64,000 bases of DNA, taken from NCBI RefSeq assembly GCF_042186555.1, contig NC_133336.1, positions 193,127,437 through 193,191,436 on the forward strand. The letters are read 5' to 3'. The position numbers and the translations under genes were made by a program. Below the pieces are notes generated by a model that made no database searches, was not told where the DNA came from, and saw only the letters and a list, made by a program, of their open reading frames with translations. The DNA is from Aquarana catesbeiana. Taxonomy: Eukaryota; Chordata; Amphibia; Anura; Ranidae. Position 1 is the first letter of the stretch. The number at the start of each line of letters is the position of its first letter. Positions 22,660 through 33,208 of the stretch are shown here, in pieces.

Positions 22660-23417
22660 ATATTACAGAAAGTTTTGGGACCCGTCTTTACACGCACATC
22701 AACTTTAATGACATCCCAGTCTTAGTCCGGGTTCAATATTGAGTTGGCCCACCCTTTGCAGCTATAACAGCTTCAACTCTTCTGGGAACGCTGTCCACAA
22801 GGTTTAGGAGTGTGTCTATGGGAATGTTTGACCATTCTTCCAGAAGCGCATGTGTGAGGTCAGGCACTGATGTTAATGAGAAGGCCTGGCTCACTGTCCC
22901 CGCTCTAATTCATCCCAAAGGTGTTCTGTCGGGTTGAGGTCAGGACTCTGTGCAGGCCAGTTAAGTTCCTCCACCCCAAACTCACTCCCCCATGTCTTCA
23001 TGGACCTTACATTGTGCACTGGTGCGCAGTCATGTTGGAACAGGAAGGGGCCATCCCCAAACTGTTCCCACAAAGTTGGGAGCATGAAATTGTCCAAAAT
23101 GTCTTGGTATGCTGACACCTTAAGAGTTCCCGTCACTGGAACTAAGGGGCCAAGCCCAACTCCTGAAAAAAACCCAGCGCCATAATCCCCCCTCCACCAA
23201 ATGATTTGGACCAGTCCATAAAGACATGAATGAGCGAGTTTGGGGTGGAGGAACTTGACTGACCTGCACAGAGTCCTGACCTTAACTTTAACACCTTTGG
23301 GATGAATTAGAGCCAGAGACTGCAAGCCAGGCCTTCTCGTCCAACATCAGTGCCTAACCTTACAAATGCACTTCTGGAAAAATGGTCAAACATTCCCATA
23401 GACACACTCCTAAACCT
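22660..23417. mobile_element. Tc1/mariner fold-back element, truncated on the right
   Basis: The left terminus resembles ACACTATATTACAGAAAGTT. The two halves are long inverse complements: for example TCCTCCACCCCAAACTC near 22972 pairs with GAGTTTGGGGTGGAGGA near 23242, and the words around AATTCATCCCAAAGGTGTT pair with ACACCTTTGGGATGAATT near 23293. The right arm stops at about 23417 before the matching terminus. This is a palindromic derivative of a Tc1-like transposon. Confidence 0.8.
22891..23325 (-). pseudogene. Tc1/mariner transposase C-terminal remnant
   Basis: The translated minus strand contains WPAQSPDLNPTEHLWDELER, the conserved block that holds the last acidic catalytic residue of Tc1-type DDE transposases, preceded by LPTLWEQFGDGPFLFQHDCA with the second catalytic Asp in QHDCAPVH. 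The N-terminal helix-turn-helix half is missing and the reading is inside a fold-back arrangement. Confidence 0.75.
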
Positions 23418-23437
23418 CCTCCTCCACTATATGTCAT

Positions 23438-23611
23438 ACACAGTCTGCGGGCATCTCCCGCTGTGTGTCTCGGAGCTGAGTGTGAAAACTTTGGCCGTGC
23501 TGTGAGAAAAGTCCCGCCCTCCTCCTAGATCAGCACGTGTGATAGATGCAGTTTTCTGTCTTTTCACACTCAGCTCAGAGACACACAGTGGGAGATGCCC
23601 GCAGACTGTGT
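23438..23611. repeat. Inverted repeat (hairpin), 174 bp
   Basis: ACACAGTCTGCGGGCATCTC at the left end is the complement of the right end, and pairing continues through GCTGTGTGTCT and GAGCTGAGTGTGAAAA. About 60 bases remain as the loop. Confidence 0.85.
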
Positions 23612-23637
23612 AATCCAGGCACTGACTACAGTGAGGC

Positions 23638-24005
23638 TGCAATTATGGGCACTGCGAGACTGCATTATGGGCACTGCGAGACTGCATTATGGGCACGGTG
23701 AGACTACATTATGGGCACAGTGAGACTGCATTATGGGCACAGTGAGACTGCATTATGGGCACGGTGAGACTGCATTATGGGCACAAAGAGGCTGCGATTA
23801 TAGGCACGGCGAGGTTGCGATTATGGGCACAGTGAGACAGCATTTTGGGCACGGTGAGGCTGCGATTATGGGCATGGTGAGACTGCATTATGGGAGCGGT
23901 GAGGCTGCGATTATGGGCGCGGTGAGGCTGCGATTATGGGCATGGTGAGGCTGAGATTATGGGCACAGTGAGGCTGAGATTATGGGCACGGTGAGGCTGA
24001 GTTTA
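23638..24005. repeat. Minisatellite, about 22-23 bp period
   Basis: About 16 tandem copies of GCATTATGGGCACGGTGAGA-like units with gradual sequence drift. Confidence 0.85.
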
Positions 24006-24099
24006 TGATGTGTGACGTCCTAGCCATGCCCCGCTATGTCTGGCTTCGGCTGTTGCCATAACAACGGTGCTAAATCAGCTAAAAGTTGTTGGATCTGTA

Positions 24100-24192
24100 T
24101 GTGCGTTATAATTAATCAAAATGAGTCGATTAATCGATTAAAAAGAAAATCGATTAATCGAACACGAAAATTTTAATCAGTAACGGCCCTAG
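24100..24192. mobile_element. hAT-type right terminus with GATTAATCGATT hairpin
   Basis: Ends AATCAGTAACGGCCCTAG, whose complement CTAGGGCCGTTACTG fits the YAGGG start of hAT terminal repeats. Subterminal CGATTAATCGATT/AATCGATTAATCG forms a hairpin. The matching left end was not found. Confidence 0.55.
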
Positions 24193-24760
24193 AAATATTC
24201 CTTTAAATTTCGTACCTTGGGGGGGTGTCTATAGTATGCCTGTAAAGTGGCGCTTTTTTCCCGTGTTTAGAATAGTCTGACCGCAAAATGACATTTCTAA
24301 AGGGAGAAAAAAAGTCATGAAGTAATAGCGGATATAGTGAATTGTCGGCTATAGTGAATTGTCTATGGGAGAAATCAAAAGTGCTAATTTTAAGGGTTAA
24401 TATGCAAGTTATTTTCATAAAAAGTGTTTGGGGCCCCGGGTCCTGCCCCAGGGGACATGTATCAGTGCAAAAAAAGTTGCAAAAACTGCCTTTTTTTCGG
24501 GAGCAGTGATTTTAATAATGCTTAAAGTGAAACAATAAAAGTGTAATATTCCTTTAAATTTCATACCTGGGGGTGTCTATAGTATGCCTGTAATGTGGCG
24601 CTTATTTCCCGTGTTTAGAACAGTCCTAGTGCAAAATGACATTTCTAAAGGAAAAAAAGTCATTCAAAGGTATTAGCACTAGTGCCAGCTCTAATGAATT
24701 GTCGGTCTGGCAATACACATAAAAGTTCATTGATAAAAACGGCATGGGATTTCCCCACAG
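24193..24760 (-). mobile_element. hAT end relic (same family as 46971-53628), partly duplicated
   Basis: Shares TATTCCTTTAAATTTCGTACC, GTGTCTATAGTATGCCTGTAA, CCCAGGGGACATGTATCA and GGGAGCAGTGATTTTAAT with 47090-47420. The block TATTCCTTTAAATTTC...CATTTCTAAAGG occurs twice (from 24196 and 24548), so the relic carries an internal duplication or is two overlapping insertions. Confidence 0.7.
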
Positions 24761-25436
24761 GGGAACCCCGAACCAAAATTAAAAAAAAAAAATGCGTGGG
24801 GGTCCCCCCAAATTCCATACCAGGCCCCTCAGGTCTAGTATGGATTTTAAGGGAAACCCCACACCAAAATAAAAAAAAATGGCGTGGGGTCCCCCCCAAA
24901 AAGCACGCAACCTGACAGGCTGCAGGAAAAGAGGGGGGGACGAGAGAGCGCCCCCCCTCCTGAACCGTACCAGACCACATGCCCTCAACATTGGGAGCGT
25001 GCTTTGGGGTAGCGGCCCCCCAAAGCACCTTGTCCCCATGTTAATGGGGAGAAGGGCCTCATCCCCACAACCCTTGCCCAGTGGTTGTGGGGGTCTGCGG
25101 GCGGGGGGCTTATTGGAATCTAGAAGCCCCCTTTAACAAGGGGACCCCCAGATCCCGGCCCCCCCTGTGTGAATTGTTAATGGAGTACAAATGTACCCCT
25201 ATCATTTCACAAAAAAAGTGTCAAAAAGGTTAAAAAAGACAAGAAACGGTTTTTGACAATTCCTTTATTAATTTCTTCTTCTTTCCACTTCTTCTTCCAT
25301 CTTCTTTCTTCTGGTCTTCCTTCGGTGTTCTTCTTTTTCCTCCATCTTCTTCTTCCCCCACTTCTTCCTCCGGTCTTCTCGTCTGGCATCTTCCAGGGCC
25401 ACCTGGTGGGAATATTTTAAAGGACTTTAAATTCAT
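24761..25436. other. Composite repeat debris with pyrimidine-rich tract
   Basis: The first half has AACCCCGCACCAAAATTAAAA-like words and GGGGTCCCCCC. 25040-25160 is an inverted match to 41570-41670 (GGGCTTGTTGGGG-like and GACCCCC words). 25255-25385 is almost pure C/T with TTCTTC repeats. No coding potential. Confidence 0.55.
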
Positions 25437-26425
25437 TTACGAATTCTCCAGAAAACCCAAATTTAGCAAGAACAGTGTCAATATAAGACCAGAGGACGCT
25501 ATCAAAAGCTGTATGTATGTCTAGGCCTAGAATCAGTACTCTGCGGGGAAAAAAGGTCTGCGTCCTGGATTATATTAGCAGCTAGGCGAATGTTATTTGT
25601 AATTTGTCTTGTGGGGATAAAGCCGGTTTGTTCTGGGCCTATTAATGTAGGGATAAAGGGTAATAGTCGATCTGCTAATACTCGGCCTAATATTTTAAGA
25701 TCATTATTGAGAACAGATATCGGTATGCAGTTTTGTGCGAGGGTGTGGTCCTTATTCGGTTTGGGGATGAGTGTCATATTTGCAAAGAGCATGTCGTCTG
25801 GGAGTTTGTTACCTTGTAGAATATGGTTATTATGTTTTGTTAGTTTAGGGGCAAGCGCGCCTGCAAATTCTTTGTAATATAATGACGTGTATCTGTCTGG
25901 GCCAGGGGCCCATTTGGGGGGGATTCAGGAGATGACAATAGGGATTGGTAAAAGGATTTAAATATTTATAGGACCTCCTTAGGATGCGATACCATTTGGC
26001 CTGATCTATTTCTTAACTTATAAACGTGTGTTGGCTGAAGGGATTGCTGAAGTTTGCGCGTAAACATGGCTGAGGCAGTGTTACTATGGAGCAGGAACCA
26101 TGCCTTAGACCAGCGTATGCATTTCTCTGTTTGTTCTTAGTGGATCATATCCAATTCTACTCTTTTTTAATTAATCTGTCGTAGTATTTCTCGTGAGTGA
26201 GATTGGATATGAGTATGGTATAGTTTACCTAGGGTAAGGGTTTTAAATTTGGGGAAGGCGTTAGCCGTGCTTACCACTTTACTCCTGTCCAAGCTTTACT
26301 CCTGTCCAAGCTACTAGTCCCCCCAACCAACATGTGTGTCGAGTTGTACCTATCCATTACCTGAAGAAGGAGCTTTGTGAGTTGTTAGGGGCGTAGACAT
26401 TTGCAATAGTCAGTCCACGACACCA
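25437..26425 (-). pseudogene. L1 ORF2 remnant (endonuclease fragment and reverse transcriptase)
   Basis: From right to left on the minus strand: LTIANVYAPNNSQ (endonuclease block, about 26420-26380); then the EN-RT linker in several frames (about 26285-25900); then the reverse transcriptase (25792-25502) with MTLIPKPNKD, CIPISVLNNDLKILGRVLADR and GFIPTRQITNNIRLA; then AFDSVLWSYIDTVLAKFGF up to 25437. Stops and frameshifts break the frame, and most of the endonuclease is deleted. No catalytic YADD block is reached. Degenerate and inactive. Confidence 0.85.
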
Positions 26426-26640
26426 TCTGCCTGGAGTTTGCATGTTCTCCCTGTGCCTGTGTGGGTTTCCTCCGGGACACTTGGTTTCCTTCCACACTCC
26501 AAAGCCATGCTGGTAGGTTAATCAGATCCTGTCTACAAATTGGCCCTAGTATGTGTATATGTGTATGTGTTTGTAAGCGCGTCGGGACCCTGTAGGGTAA
26601 AGGACCTCGCTATATCAAGATGCAACTCAACTCATCCTCT
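26423..26640. repeat. Dispersed vertebrate repeat inserted in the L1 remnant
   Basis: Contains GCATGTTCTCCCTGTGCCTG, GTGGGTTTCCTCCGGGACAC, TTCCTTCCACACTCCAAAG, CATGCTGGTAGGTTAATCAG and CTCGCTATATCAAG. I know this block as a common dispersed repeat of fish and amphibians, but cannot assign its family safely. It separates the ORF2 and ORF1 remnants of the L1. Confidence 0.6.
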
Positions 26641-26689
26641 GTGTGTAGGATGTGTGATGATCACTTTTGACCAGCCAGAATCAGACGAC

Positions 26690-27675
26690 CTGATCTCTGG
26701 AGTGTTGGCAGTTCCTCCTGTCCTGTTGAGGTGATGGGGTAGCCCAGATGGTGCGAGGAGTTGAAGGGAGCCTCGGCGCACTCTGATGTTCTAGGAGTCC
26801 CAATTTCATAAGGATTTCCTTGCCTTCAGTGACCGTAATGGCGGTATAGGTGGTGCCATTATGGGGGATCGAAAGCTCAAATGGAAACCCCTATCTGTAG
26901 CGGATCCTAGCCGATTGCAGGTTTGAAGTGACCTCCTTCATCTGTCTCCTTTTCTCCAGGGTCGCTCCGGGTATATTTGAACTGTGATCCCATCTAGCTG
27001 GATGCGAGGGGTGTTTCGAGATGCTCGCAGGACTTCCTCCTTCACTAGAAAGTCTTTCAGGCATATCACAGTGTTCCTAGGGTTTTTTTTAGGCGGTGGT
27101 TTGGGTTTTAAGGCTCTATGTATACTGTTGCATTTAAATGAGGCCTCAGGGCAGGGAGTGAAACAGTCTCTTAATGGCCGCTGATAAGTCAGTGACTGTT
27201 TCCGGCACTCCGTGGACCCTGATGTTGTTTCTTCTGTTACGGTTGTCTAGATCTTCAAGGTGATTTTGCAATTGAAGAACCGTGCCTGAGAGGACCTCAT
27301 GATCATTGCGGAGGTCTACATAGGCAAGATGTAATTCATCATGTTTGATTTCTAAAATGTCAGTCCGCCCCCTAGTGCTGGAATCTCCTGGGTCAGAGTG
27401 TTGGAGGATTTGTGTAATTCCACCTGGAATTTATGTGCTAGTCTGTCATACATAGTGGAAAGCCTGTCCTCCAGGTCAGTCTTATTTAAATGAGGGGTGT
27501 ACTCACTCTGCTCTGAAGAGGCTGTAGGAGAGGCCGCTGGATCAGGGATGTCTGGAAGAGCACGCTTCGGCTGGGTGCCATTTTGTGACATCACGGTCTG
27601 TTCCTGTACCCGGAGGAGGTAGTTTGTTAGGGACCGCTGAGCAGATTTTTGTTTTTTTTGGATGTCAACATGCAC
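26690..27675 (-). pseudogene. L1 ORF1 remnant (second L1)
   Basis: The minus strand opens MHVDIQKKQKSAQRSL at 27675 and continues through a coiled coil to LEDLDNRNRRNNIRVHGVPE (about 27250-27190), the start of the RRM. A later frame gives WGFPFELSIPHNGTTYTAIT-like C-terminal sequence (about 26890-26800). Frame changes separate the parts. It differs clearly from the ORF1 at 1124-2191, so it represents another L1 lineage. Confidence 0.8.
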
Positions 27676-28023
27676 CGCGGGTCCTGCAGGAGTGCTGGGG
27701 CTGTCAGGGAGAGAATTGTGTGCTATAAAGCCCTAGGGAGTTAGTTTAGTTATCCGCTTCTCTCCGAGCTCCGACACCGACTTTAAGCATAATTAAAATC
27801 ACTGCTCCTGAAAAAACGGCCATTTTTAAAAACTTTTTTTTGCATTGATACATGTCCTCTGGGGCAGGACCCAGGTCCCCATGCTGTTTTTTTTAATGAT
27901 TTTTATCTATATTGCTGGGATCCGACAATACATTACAGCCGCAAGCAGTTTTAAATTACAATTGTATAGTTTTTGTCCCACTAAGGGTAGACACCTGAAA
28001 ATACGCACCTCATCCCAAGACAT
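27676..28023 (-). mobile_element. L1 leader and inverted hAT-end relic
   Basis: 27782-27870 is the reverse complement of the hAT subterminal block near 47150-47240 (ATTAAAATCACTGCTCC, TTGCATTGATACATGTCC). The remainder is unassigned. Confidence 0.6.
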
Positions 28024-28254
28024 AATGAGAAAGGAGGGGCGTCTGTATATGAAAAACCAAAGGTCCAGTAGAAACGCAGTATTAAGGACTGTAGCTCACA
28101 GACAGGAAAATATGGCTAACAAGTCGCCTCCAATCTCCAGCCAGAGATTGGGGGCGACCTGTTAGCCATACTTTCCTGTCTGTGAGCTACAGTCCTTAAT
28201 ACTGCATTTCTACTGGACCTTTGGTTTTTCATATACAGGCGCCCTCTTTTCTCA
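28024..28254. repeat. Near-perfect palindrome, about 230 bp
   Basis: The left arm reads GAAAAACCAAAGGTCCAGTA, then GACTGTAGCTCACAGACAGG, then GGCTAACA. The right arm is the reverse complement. The short loop lies near CCAATCTCCAGCCAGAGATTGG. Only a few mismatches are visible over more than 100 bp per arm, so this may be a young fold-back MITE. Confidence 0.9.
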
Positions 28255-28413
28255 TCTTTAAGCTAGTCTAGTCTATTTGTTTTTACTTGGTAGTTGTGTA
28301 TGTTCACTATGGCCGCATAGTGCTCTCTGTTCTTGGCGTTCTCCACATCGTGGTTGACCCCTCTCCTCCCCTTGTGCTGGGGGGGTGGGCCCTGAGGTGT
28401 CTATGGATGATGC

Positions 28414-28455
28414 GTATATCACCTGATGAAGCCATGAGGTGAAACATGTCCATGG
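28414..28455 (+). ncRNA. Hammerhead-like motif, degenerate copy
   Basis: CTGATGA (28423-28429), one extra A, stem II GCC-ATGA-GGT, GAAA (28441-28444), self-complementary ACATGT and a GTC triplet (28448-28450). The flanks (TATCAC and CATGGT) no longer form stem I, so it is probably inactive. Confidence 0.5.
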
Positions 28456-28465
28456 TTGATGCGTA

Positions 28466-28505
28466 TATCCCCTGATGAAGCCGTGAAGCGAAACGTGTCG
28501 GGATA
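28466..28505 (+). ncRNA. Type I hammerhead-ribozyme motif (second locus)
   Basis: Stem I is TATCCC (28466-28471) with GGGATA (28500-28505), an exact complement. The core is CTGATGA (28472-28478), then an extra A, a weak stem II GCC-GTGA-AGC with one mismatch, GAAA (28490-28493), ACGTGT (self-pairing with G-T) and GTC with predicted cleavage after 28499. It is a tandem neighbour, about 49 bp apart, of the degenerate copy. Same architecture as the motifs in the 2.63-kb units. Confidence 0.6.
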
Positions 28506-29139
28506 ACATACGACCATTCAATCTTTATAAAACCTCTATGTTTAACCACCTTAATGGAGATACTCTATGAAACTCAATGACTTATTGTACTCTGTTATCT
28601 GTTTTAGTCTTTGTTTAAAATAAAAAATATTTTGTATATTTTATATAACTTTGATTGGTTTCCTATTATTATCTGTATAAGCACCGCTATAGTCCCTTCC
28701 CAAATCCTCTCTCTCTTTTGAACTACAGGAAAATATATAATCTAAATATATAAACTCGCGCTGATGGTGTGAAAAAAAATGGGTGATAAAACAATGAATG
28801 AATGAAGCTGCTATACACAAAGTGCTAGACACTTGGACATAGTGATAAAATATATAAATACAGCGCTCACAAACAAAAACCCATAATAGGTGATAACAAA
28901 ACCATAAAGTCCATACGAAACTGTCAAGGTGCTTAACAAATAATGTGTCAAAATGCAGGGAATGCTTCACATCTGGTGTGCGGAAAGTGCAGAGAAAATG
29001 TTGCAGAAAAATTTTCAGGTGTACCAAGACACCACCACATGTGTCCCCACTCACCAAATCACAGTGACACCCAGTGCGTCACATCAATGCATTTGCCCTC
29101 TTACAGGGCGTCATCAAAGGACCTCAGGTCCTTCAGGTC
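28506..29139. other. Probable tail of the hammerhead-bearing element and unassigned repeat
   Basis: AT-rich. AATAAAAAATATTTTG at about 28618 could be a polyadenylation region. 28740-28930 is AT-rich with many TATAAA words. No gene. Confidence 0.4.
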
Positions 29140-29260
29140 CTTTTCATGTTTGTGTCCCATAGACTTTAACGGTGTTCGCGTGTTCGTAGAAATTTTTTGC
29201 TTATTCGTAAGTTCTGGTGCGAACCTAACCGTGGGGTGTCCGACTCATCACTATTTTCTA
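29140..29260 (+). mobile_element. Solo hAT end
   Basis: TTCATGTTTGTGTCCCATAG, ACTTTAACGGTGTTCGCG and GTTCTGGTGCGAACC lead to GACTCATCACTATTTTC. The same block, with GGCTCATCCCTA, lies at 57595-57721. Confidence 0.7.
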
Positions 29261-30071
29261 GGTTGCTGCCAGAGGGGCTGGAAGGTGCACCTGTGTCTTC
29301 CACCTGCACCTAAACACTGAAGCCTAAGGCAACAAGGTTAAATGCTTGGTGTGCTTGAGCACTTAATACCTACAAGAAAATATGTGGATGATGGTCACAT
29401 TCAACTGGATTTGTTCCATAGCTTCTCCAAGGCACATCTTCAGTTCTTCACTCTTCTAGTGCCAGGAAAATACCCCAACATTTAAATCCACAAATGGAGC
29501 ACAGACACCTTCATACAATCACCATGGAATGTGTAAATTGTCCAAGAACAGGATGGAAGGTGTGAAAGTTGTGGAACCACCCTGTTCTCATTACATAATC
29601 CCATCCTTGATGCCAAAAAGGCTTCATAGGTGTTACATTTTTCAAATGACATGGATGAAGGTGTGAATTATTGTCAAAAAGCAGGGTAGAGATGGTAAAA
29701 ACGCCTAAAATATGGAAGACAGGTGGTGCAAAAGGCCCTCAGCCCTGTCTAGGGTAGTTGCTTCAGTTTGATATGGATGGCCTTCTTCATGTTTCGTAAG
29801 AATGGTTGTCCTTTCGGAAAGCCAGGCATGTCTTTACAACACATTATACTAGCACTTCTTGTGGCCACACATGTCCATGAATGACAATATGTAGTGATAA
29901 TGACACATCTATTTGTAACTCTATATGGGAGCATCCATAGAGGGTGATAATGCTGCCACATCAATCATAGGGTGCTTACAAAGACAGAAGTGTGAGGTTT
30001 TTTAAAAAACAAGTTTTTTTTCATGCACGAGCAAGAGAAAGAGTACCAGAAAAAATAGTTAAAGAAAAAGG
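29261..30071. other. No gene recognised
   Basis: Unassigned sequence with short frames only. Confidence 0.5.
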
Positions 30072-30886
30072 TACCGTGTATAAGCCGAGGCACCTAATTT
30101 ATCGCAAAAAACTGGGAAAACGTATTGACTCGAGTATAAGCCGAGGGTGAGAAATGCAGCAGCTACTGTAAGTGGAAAAGAGGGTCAACAATGCCCATCT
30201 GCAGCTGCATGCCTCCCTGTGTCCATTGCATACCTCACTGTGTCCATTGCAGCCTCCCTGTGCCGATCTGCAACCTCTCTGTGTCCATTGCAGCCTACCT
30301 GTGCCGATCTGCAACCTCTCTGTGTCCATTGCAGCCTACCTGTGCCGATCTGCAACCTCTCTGTGTCCATTGCAGCCTACCTGTGCAGATCTGCAACCTC
30401 TCTGTGTCCATTGCAGCCTACCTGTGCCGATCTGCAACCTCTCTGTGTCCATTGCAGCCTTCCTGTGCCGATCTGCATACCTGATCAGCGTGTCATGCAG
30501 TCAGAGGGCGGCCATTCCAGTGTGCAAAAGCCGCGCCTCCTCCTCATCCTCGTCTGTGATAGGCGGAACACTCAGTTTCCCAGCAGTCAGTGTTCAACCT
30601 ATCATGGACATCCTCTCATCCTCGTCCATGGGATGAGGATGAAAGGATGTCTGTGATAGGCGGAACACTGAACACTGACTCACTGCTGGGAAACTGAGTG
30701 TTCCTCTTTCACAGAGAAGAATGAGGAGGAGGCGCGGCTTTTGTGCACTGGAATGGCCGCCGTCTGACTGCATGACACGCTGATCAGGTAGGCAGACGGC
30801 AGTGACTCGAGTATAAGCCAAGGGGGGCACTTTCAGCACCAAAAAAAGTTCTGAAAAACTCAGCTTATACTCAAGTATATACAGTA
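30072..30886. mobile_element. MITE-like element with GTATAAGCCGAG ends
   Basis: The left end TACCGTGTATAAGCCGAG is an inverse match of the right end (CAGCTTATACTCAAGTATAT, then ACAGTA). Second, inner copies of GACTCGAGTATAAGCC stand near both ends. Inside, a 41-bp minisatellite (30221-30478) is followed by an inverted duplication: GGCGGCCATTCCAGTG near 30506 faces CACTGGAATGGCCGCC near 30748. Confidence 0.7.
30221..30478 (+). repeat. 41-bp minisatellite, about 6 copies
   Basis: The unit contains TGTGTCCATTGCAGCCTACC, then TGTGCCGATCTGCAACCTCT. Because 41 is not a multiple of 3, all three frames stay open and yield look-alike Cys/Pro/Leu-rich frames. These are artefacts. Confidence 0.9.
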
Positions 30887-31013
30887 ATACATATTTTTAT
30901 TTTAAAGATGAGGACCTAGACACTTTACTATCCACTGTGAAAGAAACACTCTCAATGTATTAATTAAATGAATTATATTTTTCTTACTAAACTCTTTTTT
31001 GTTTCTTTTACAG

Positions 31014-31034
31014 TGCTGATTGTGTGGAAAACAG
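31014..31034 (+). CDS. Fc-receptor-like gene, 21-nt signal-peptide mini-exon
   Basis: A 21-nt segment is bounded by a strong acceptor (TTTGTTTCTTTTACAG) and a consensus donor (GTAAGT). Read in phase 1 it gives LIVWKT after one split codon, and its last G joins GA of the D1 exon to make Gly. A 21-bp second exon encoding the end of the signal peptide is a hallmark of vertebrate FCGR/FCER1A/FCRL genes. Length, phase (1-1) and strand all fit the Ig exons downstream at 39779. The first exon with the initiator Met was not found. The 8.7-kb intron before D1 is filled by transposons. A chance match cannot be fully excluded for so short an exon. Confidence 0.65.
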
Positions 31035-32129
31035 GTAAGTGTACATGACTTACTGGGATGATTTTTCCTATGCCTAGCTCTCAGTGGACCCTTATTTGGA
31101 AGGACCATCCCACTTTTATAACTAAATCCCTCTTTTTCTCTTTCCTACCTAAATTTCCATCTCTTTTGCTCTGTTGTATAGCAAAAGTTGTTCCTTTTGC
31201 AATAGACTTTTCAATCATCCTTTAGATCAGCCTTTCTCATTCTTTTTTTCCCAGAGGAACCCATAAGATACATTTTAAGTCTTGAGGAAACCCTACTTAA
31301 ACCAATTCATCAGTGGTCAGTGGAAAAAATGGTCCTAGTGTAGGCAGGTTGCCTACATTATGTTAGTTGGCTGGCTCAGCCTATGAAGGGGTTAATACTG
31401 TTTCTATGGTTCCCTGGTTTTTTGTGGGCCCTGCCCTCTCCCCTTCACTGTAAATAAAAGGGGGAAAGGGCTCTGTAAAGTGGGCTGCTGCAGCCTGCAT
31501 GGGAGAAAGACAGGACAAGCCTAAGGATGTGATCTTCAGCTACTCTCCAAAGTTTCTACTCAGGAAAATGTTACGACGTCTGCAGAGGAGGACTGCTGCG
31601 CCTTGTAGTCAATCAGAAAGCACAGGGAGTCTAGAGATATGCCCAATTTTGGAGAACACCAGGTATTACACTACCCAGGTGTGCCTGGGTAGTGTTATAG
31701 AGATAGTTAGGGGACACTAATGTATTTGTTCACACTGGACTGTATTGCCAAAACATTTCGGTAAATGTTGCATCAACTGTTAAAAGCATGGTCTGAAGTT
31801 CACCCAGGTTGTAGCCACCCCCTATTCAGGCATCTGGCCCCTTTTTGGTCGCCGGTCACCTGAGTTCACCCAGGTTTGTTAGAAAAGCAAATGAACATTC
31901 GTTTTCCTAAAACTGAACCTCCTCTCAGCTAATCACGTGCGTGGGTCTGTTATCCGTCACCTGATTGGCTGAAACAACAGGCGCTACGATTAGATGCCTA
32001 TCGGGAGGAGAAGCATGGAGGACACAGGAGCCGATGCAAGGTCCCACCACTCGCCGCCGGCACCCACTGCCTGACCGAGACAGGGTAAGTGCCGGGCAGA
32101 CAGCGAGCAGGCGGGGGGGGGGGGTCACA

Positions 32130-33208
32130 GTGGCACTATTTGATCATTGCAGTGTTTGATGGGGCACAGTGGAAGCATTTGATGGGGCACAGTGGCAGTG
32201 TTTGATGGGCACAGTTTGATGGGCACAGTGGCAGTGTTTGATGGGCACAGTGGCAGCGTTTGATGGGCACAGTTTGATGGGCACAGTGGCAGTGTTTGAT
32301 GGGCACAGTGGCTGCGTTTGATGGCACAGTGGCCTGTGTTTGATGGGCACAGTGGCAGTGTTTGATGGGCACAGTGGCTGCATTTGATAGGCACAGTGGC
32401 TGCGTTTGATGGGCATAGTTTGATGGGTACAGTGGCAGCGTTTGATGGGCACAGTGGCAGCATTTGATGGGCACAGTGGCTGCGTTTGATGGCACAGTGA
32501 CTGGATTTGATAGCACAGTGGCTGCATCTGATGGGCAAAGTTTGATGGGCACAGGGGCAGCATACGATGGGCAAAGTGGCAGTGTTTGATGGGCACAGTT
32601 TGATGGGCACAGTGGCAGTGTTCAATGGGCACAGTGGCTGCGTTTGATGGCACAGTGGCTGCGTTTGATGGGCACAGTGGCTGCATTTGATGGGCACAGT
32701 GGCTGCATTTGATGGGCACAGTGAGGCTGCAATTGATGTTTTTTTTTCCCAGAATTTTTCAGTTTTTTTGCGGTACCTAGTGTAGGTGACAGTGGCTGCA
32801 TTTGATAGGCACAGTGGCTGCGTTTGATGGGCATAGTTTGATGGGTACAGTGGCAGCGTTTGATGGGCACAGTGGCAGCATTTGATGGGCACAGTGGCTG
32901 CGTTTGATGGCACAGTGACTGGATTTGATAGCACAGTGGCTGCGTCTGATGGGCAAAGTTTGATGGGCACAGGGGCAGCGTACGATGGGCAAAGTGGCAG
33001 TGTTTGATGGGCACAGTTTGATGGGCACAGTGGCAGTGTTCAATGGGCACAGTGGCTGCGTTTGTTGGCACAGTGGCTGCGTCTGATGGGCACAGTGGCT
33101 GCATTTGATGGGCACAGTGGCTGCATTTGATGGGCACAGTGAGGCTGCAATTGATGTTTTTTTTTCCCAGAATTTTTCAGTTTTTTTGCGGTACCTAGTG
33201 TAGGTGAC
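32130..33208 (-). repeat. Minisatellite (TTTGATGGGCACAGTGGC-type) with a 418-bp internal duplication
   Basis: Dozens of 16-22-bp units based on TTTGATGGGCACAGTGGCTG. The tail TTGATGTTTTTTTTTCCCAG, then GCGGTACCTAGTGTAGGTG, occurs at 32733 and again at 33151, so 32373-32790 was duplicated in tandem. Read in reverse, the unit and tail match the minisatellite and left end of the 37468-39555 element. Long His/Cys/Pro-rich frames here are artefacts. Confidence 0.9.

Noticed and set aside
26340..26400. CCTGAAGAAGGAGC as another hammerhead core
   Set aside because: There is no GAAA core or GUC after a stem II. The sequence is explained as L1 ORF2 endonuclease.
30147..30656. 169-codon Cys-rich frame
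   Set aside because: It is an artefact of the 41-bp minisatellite.
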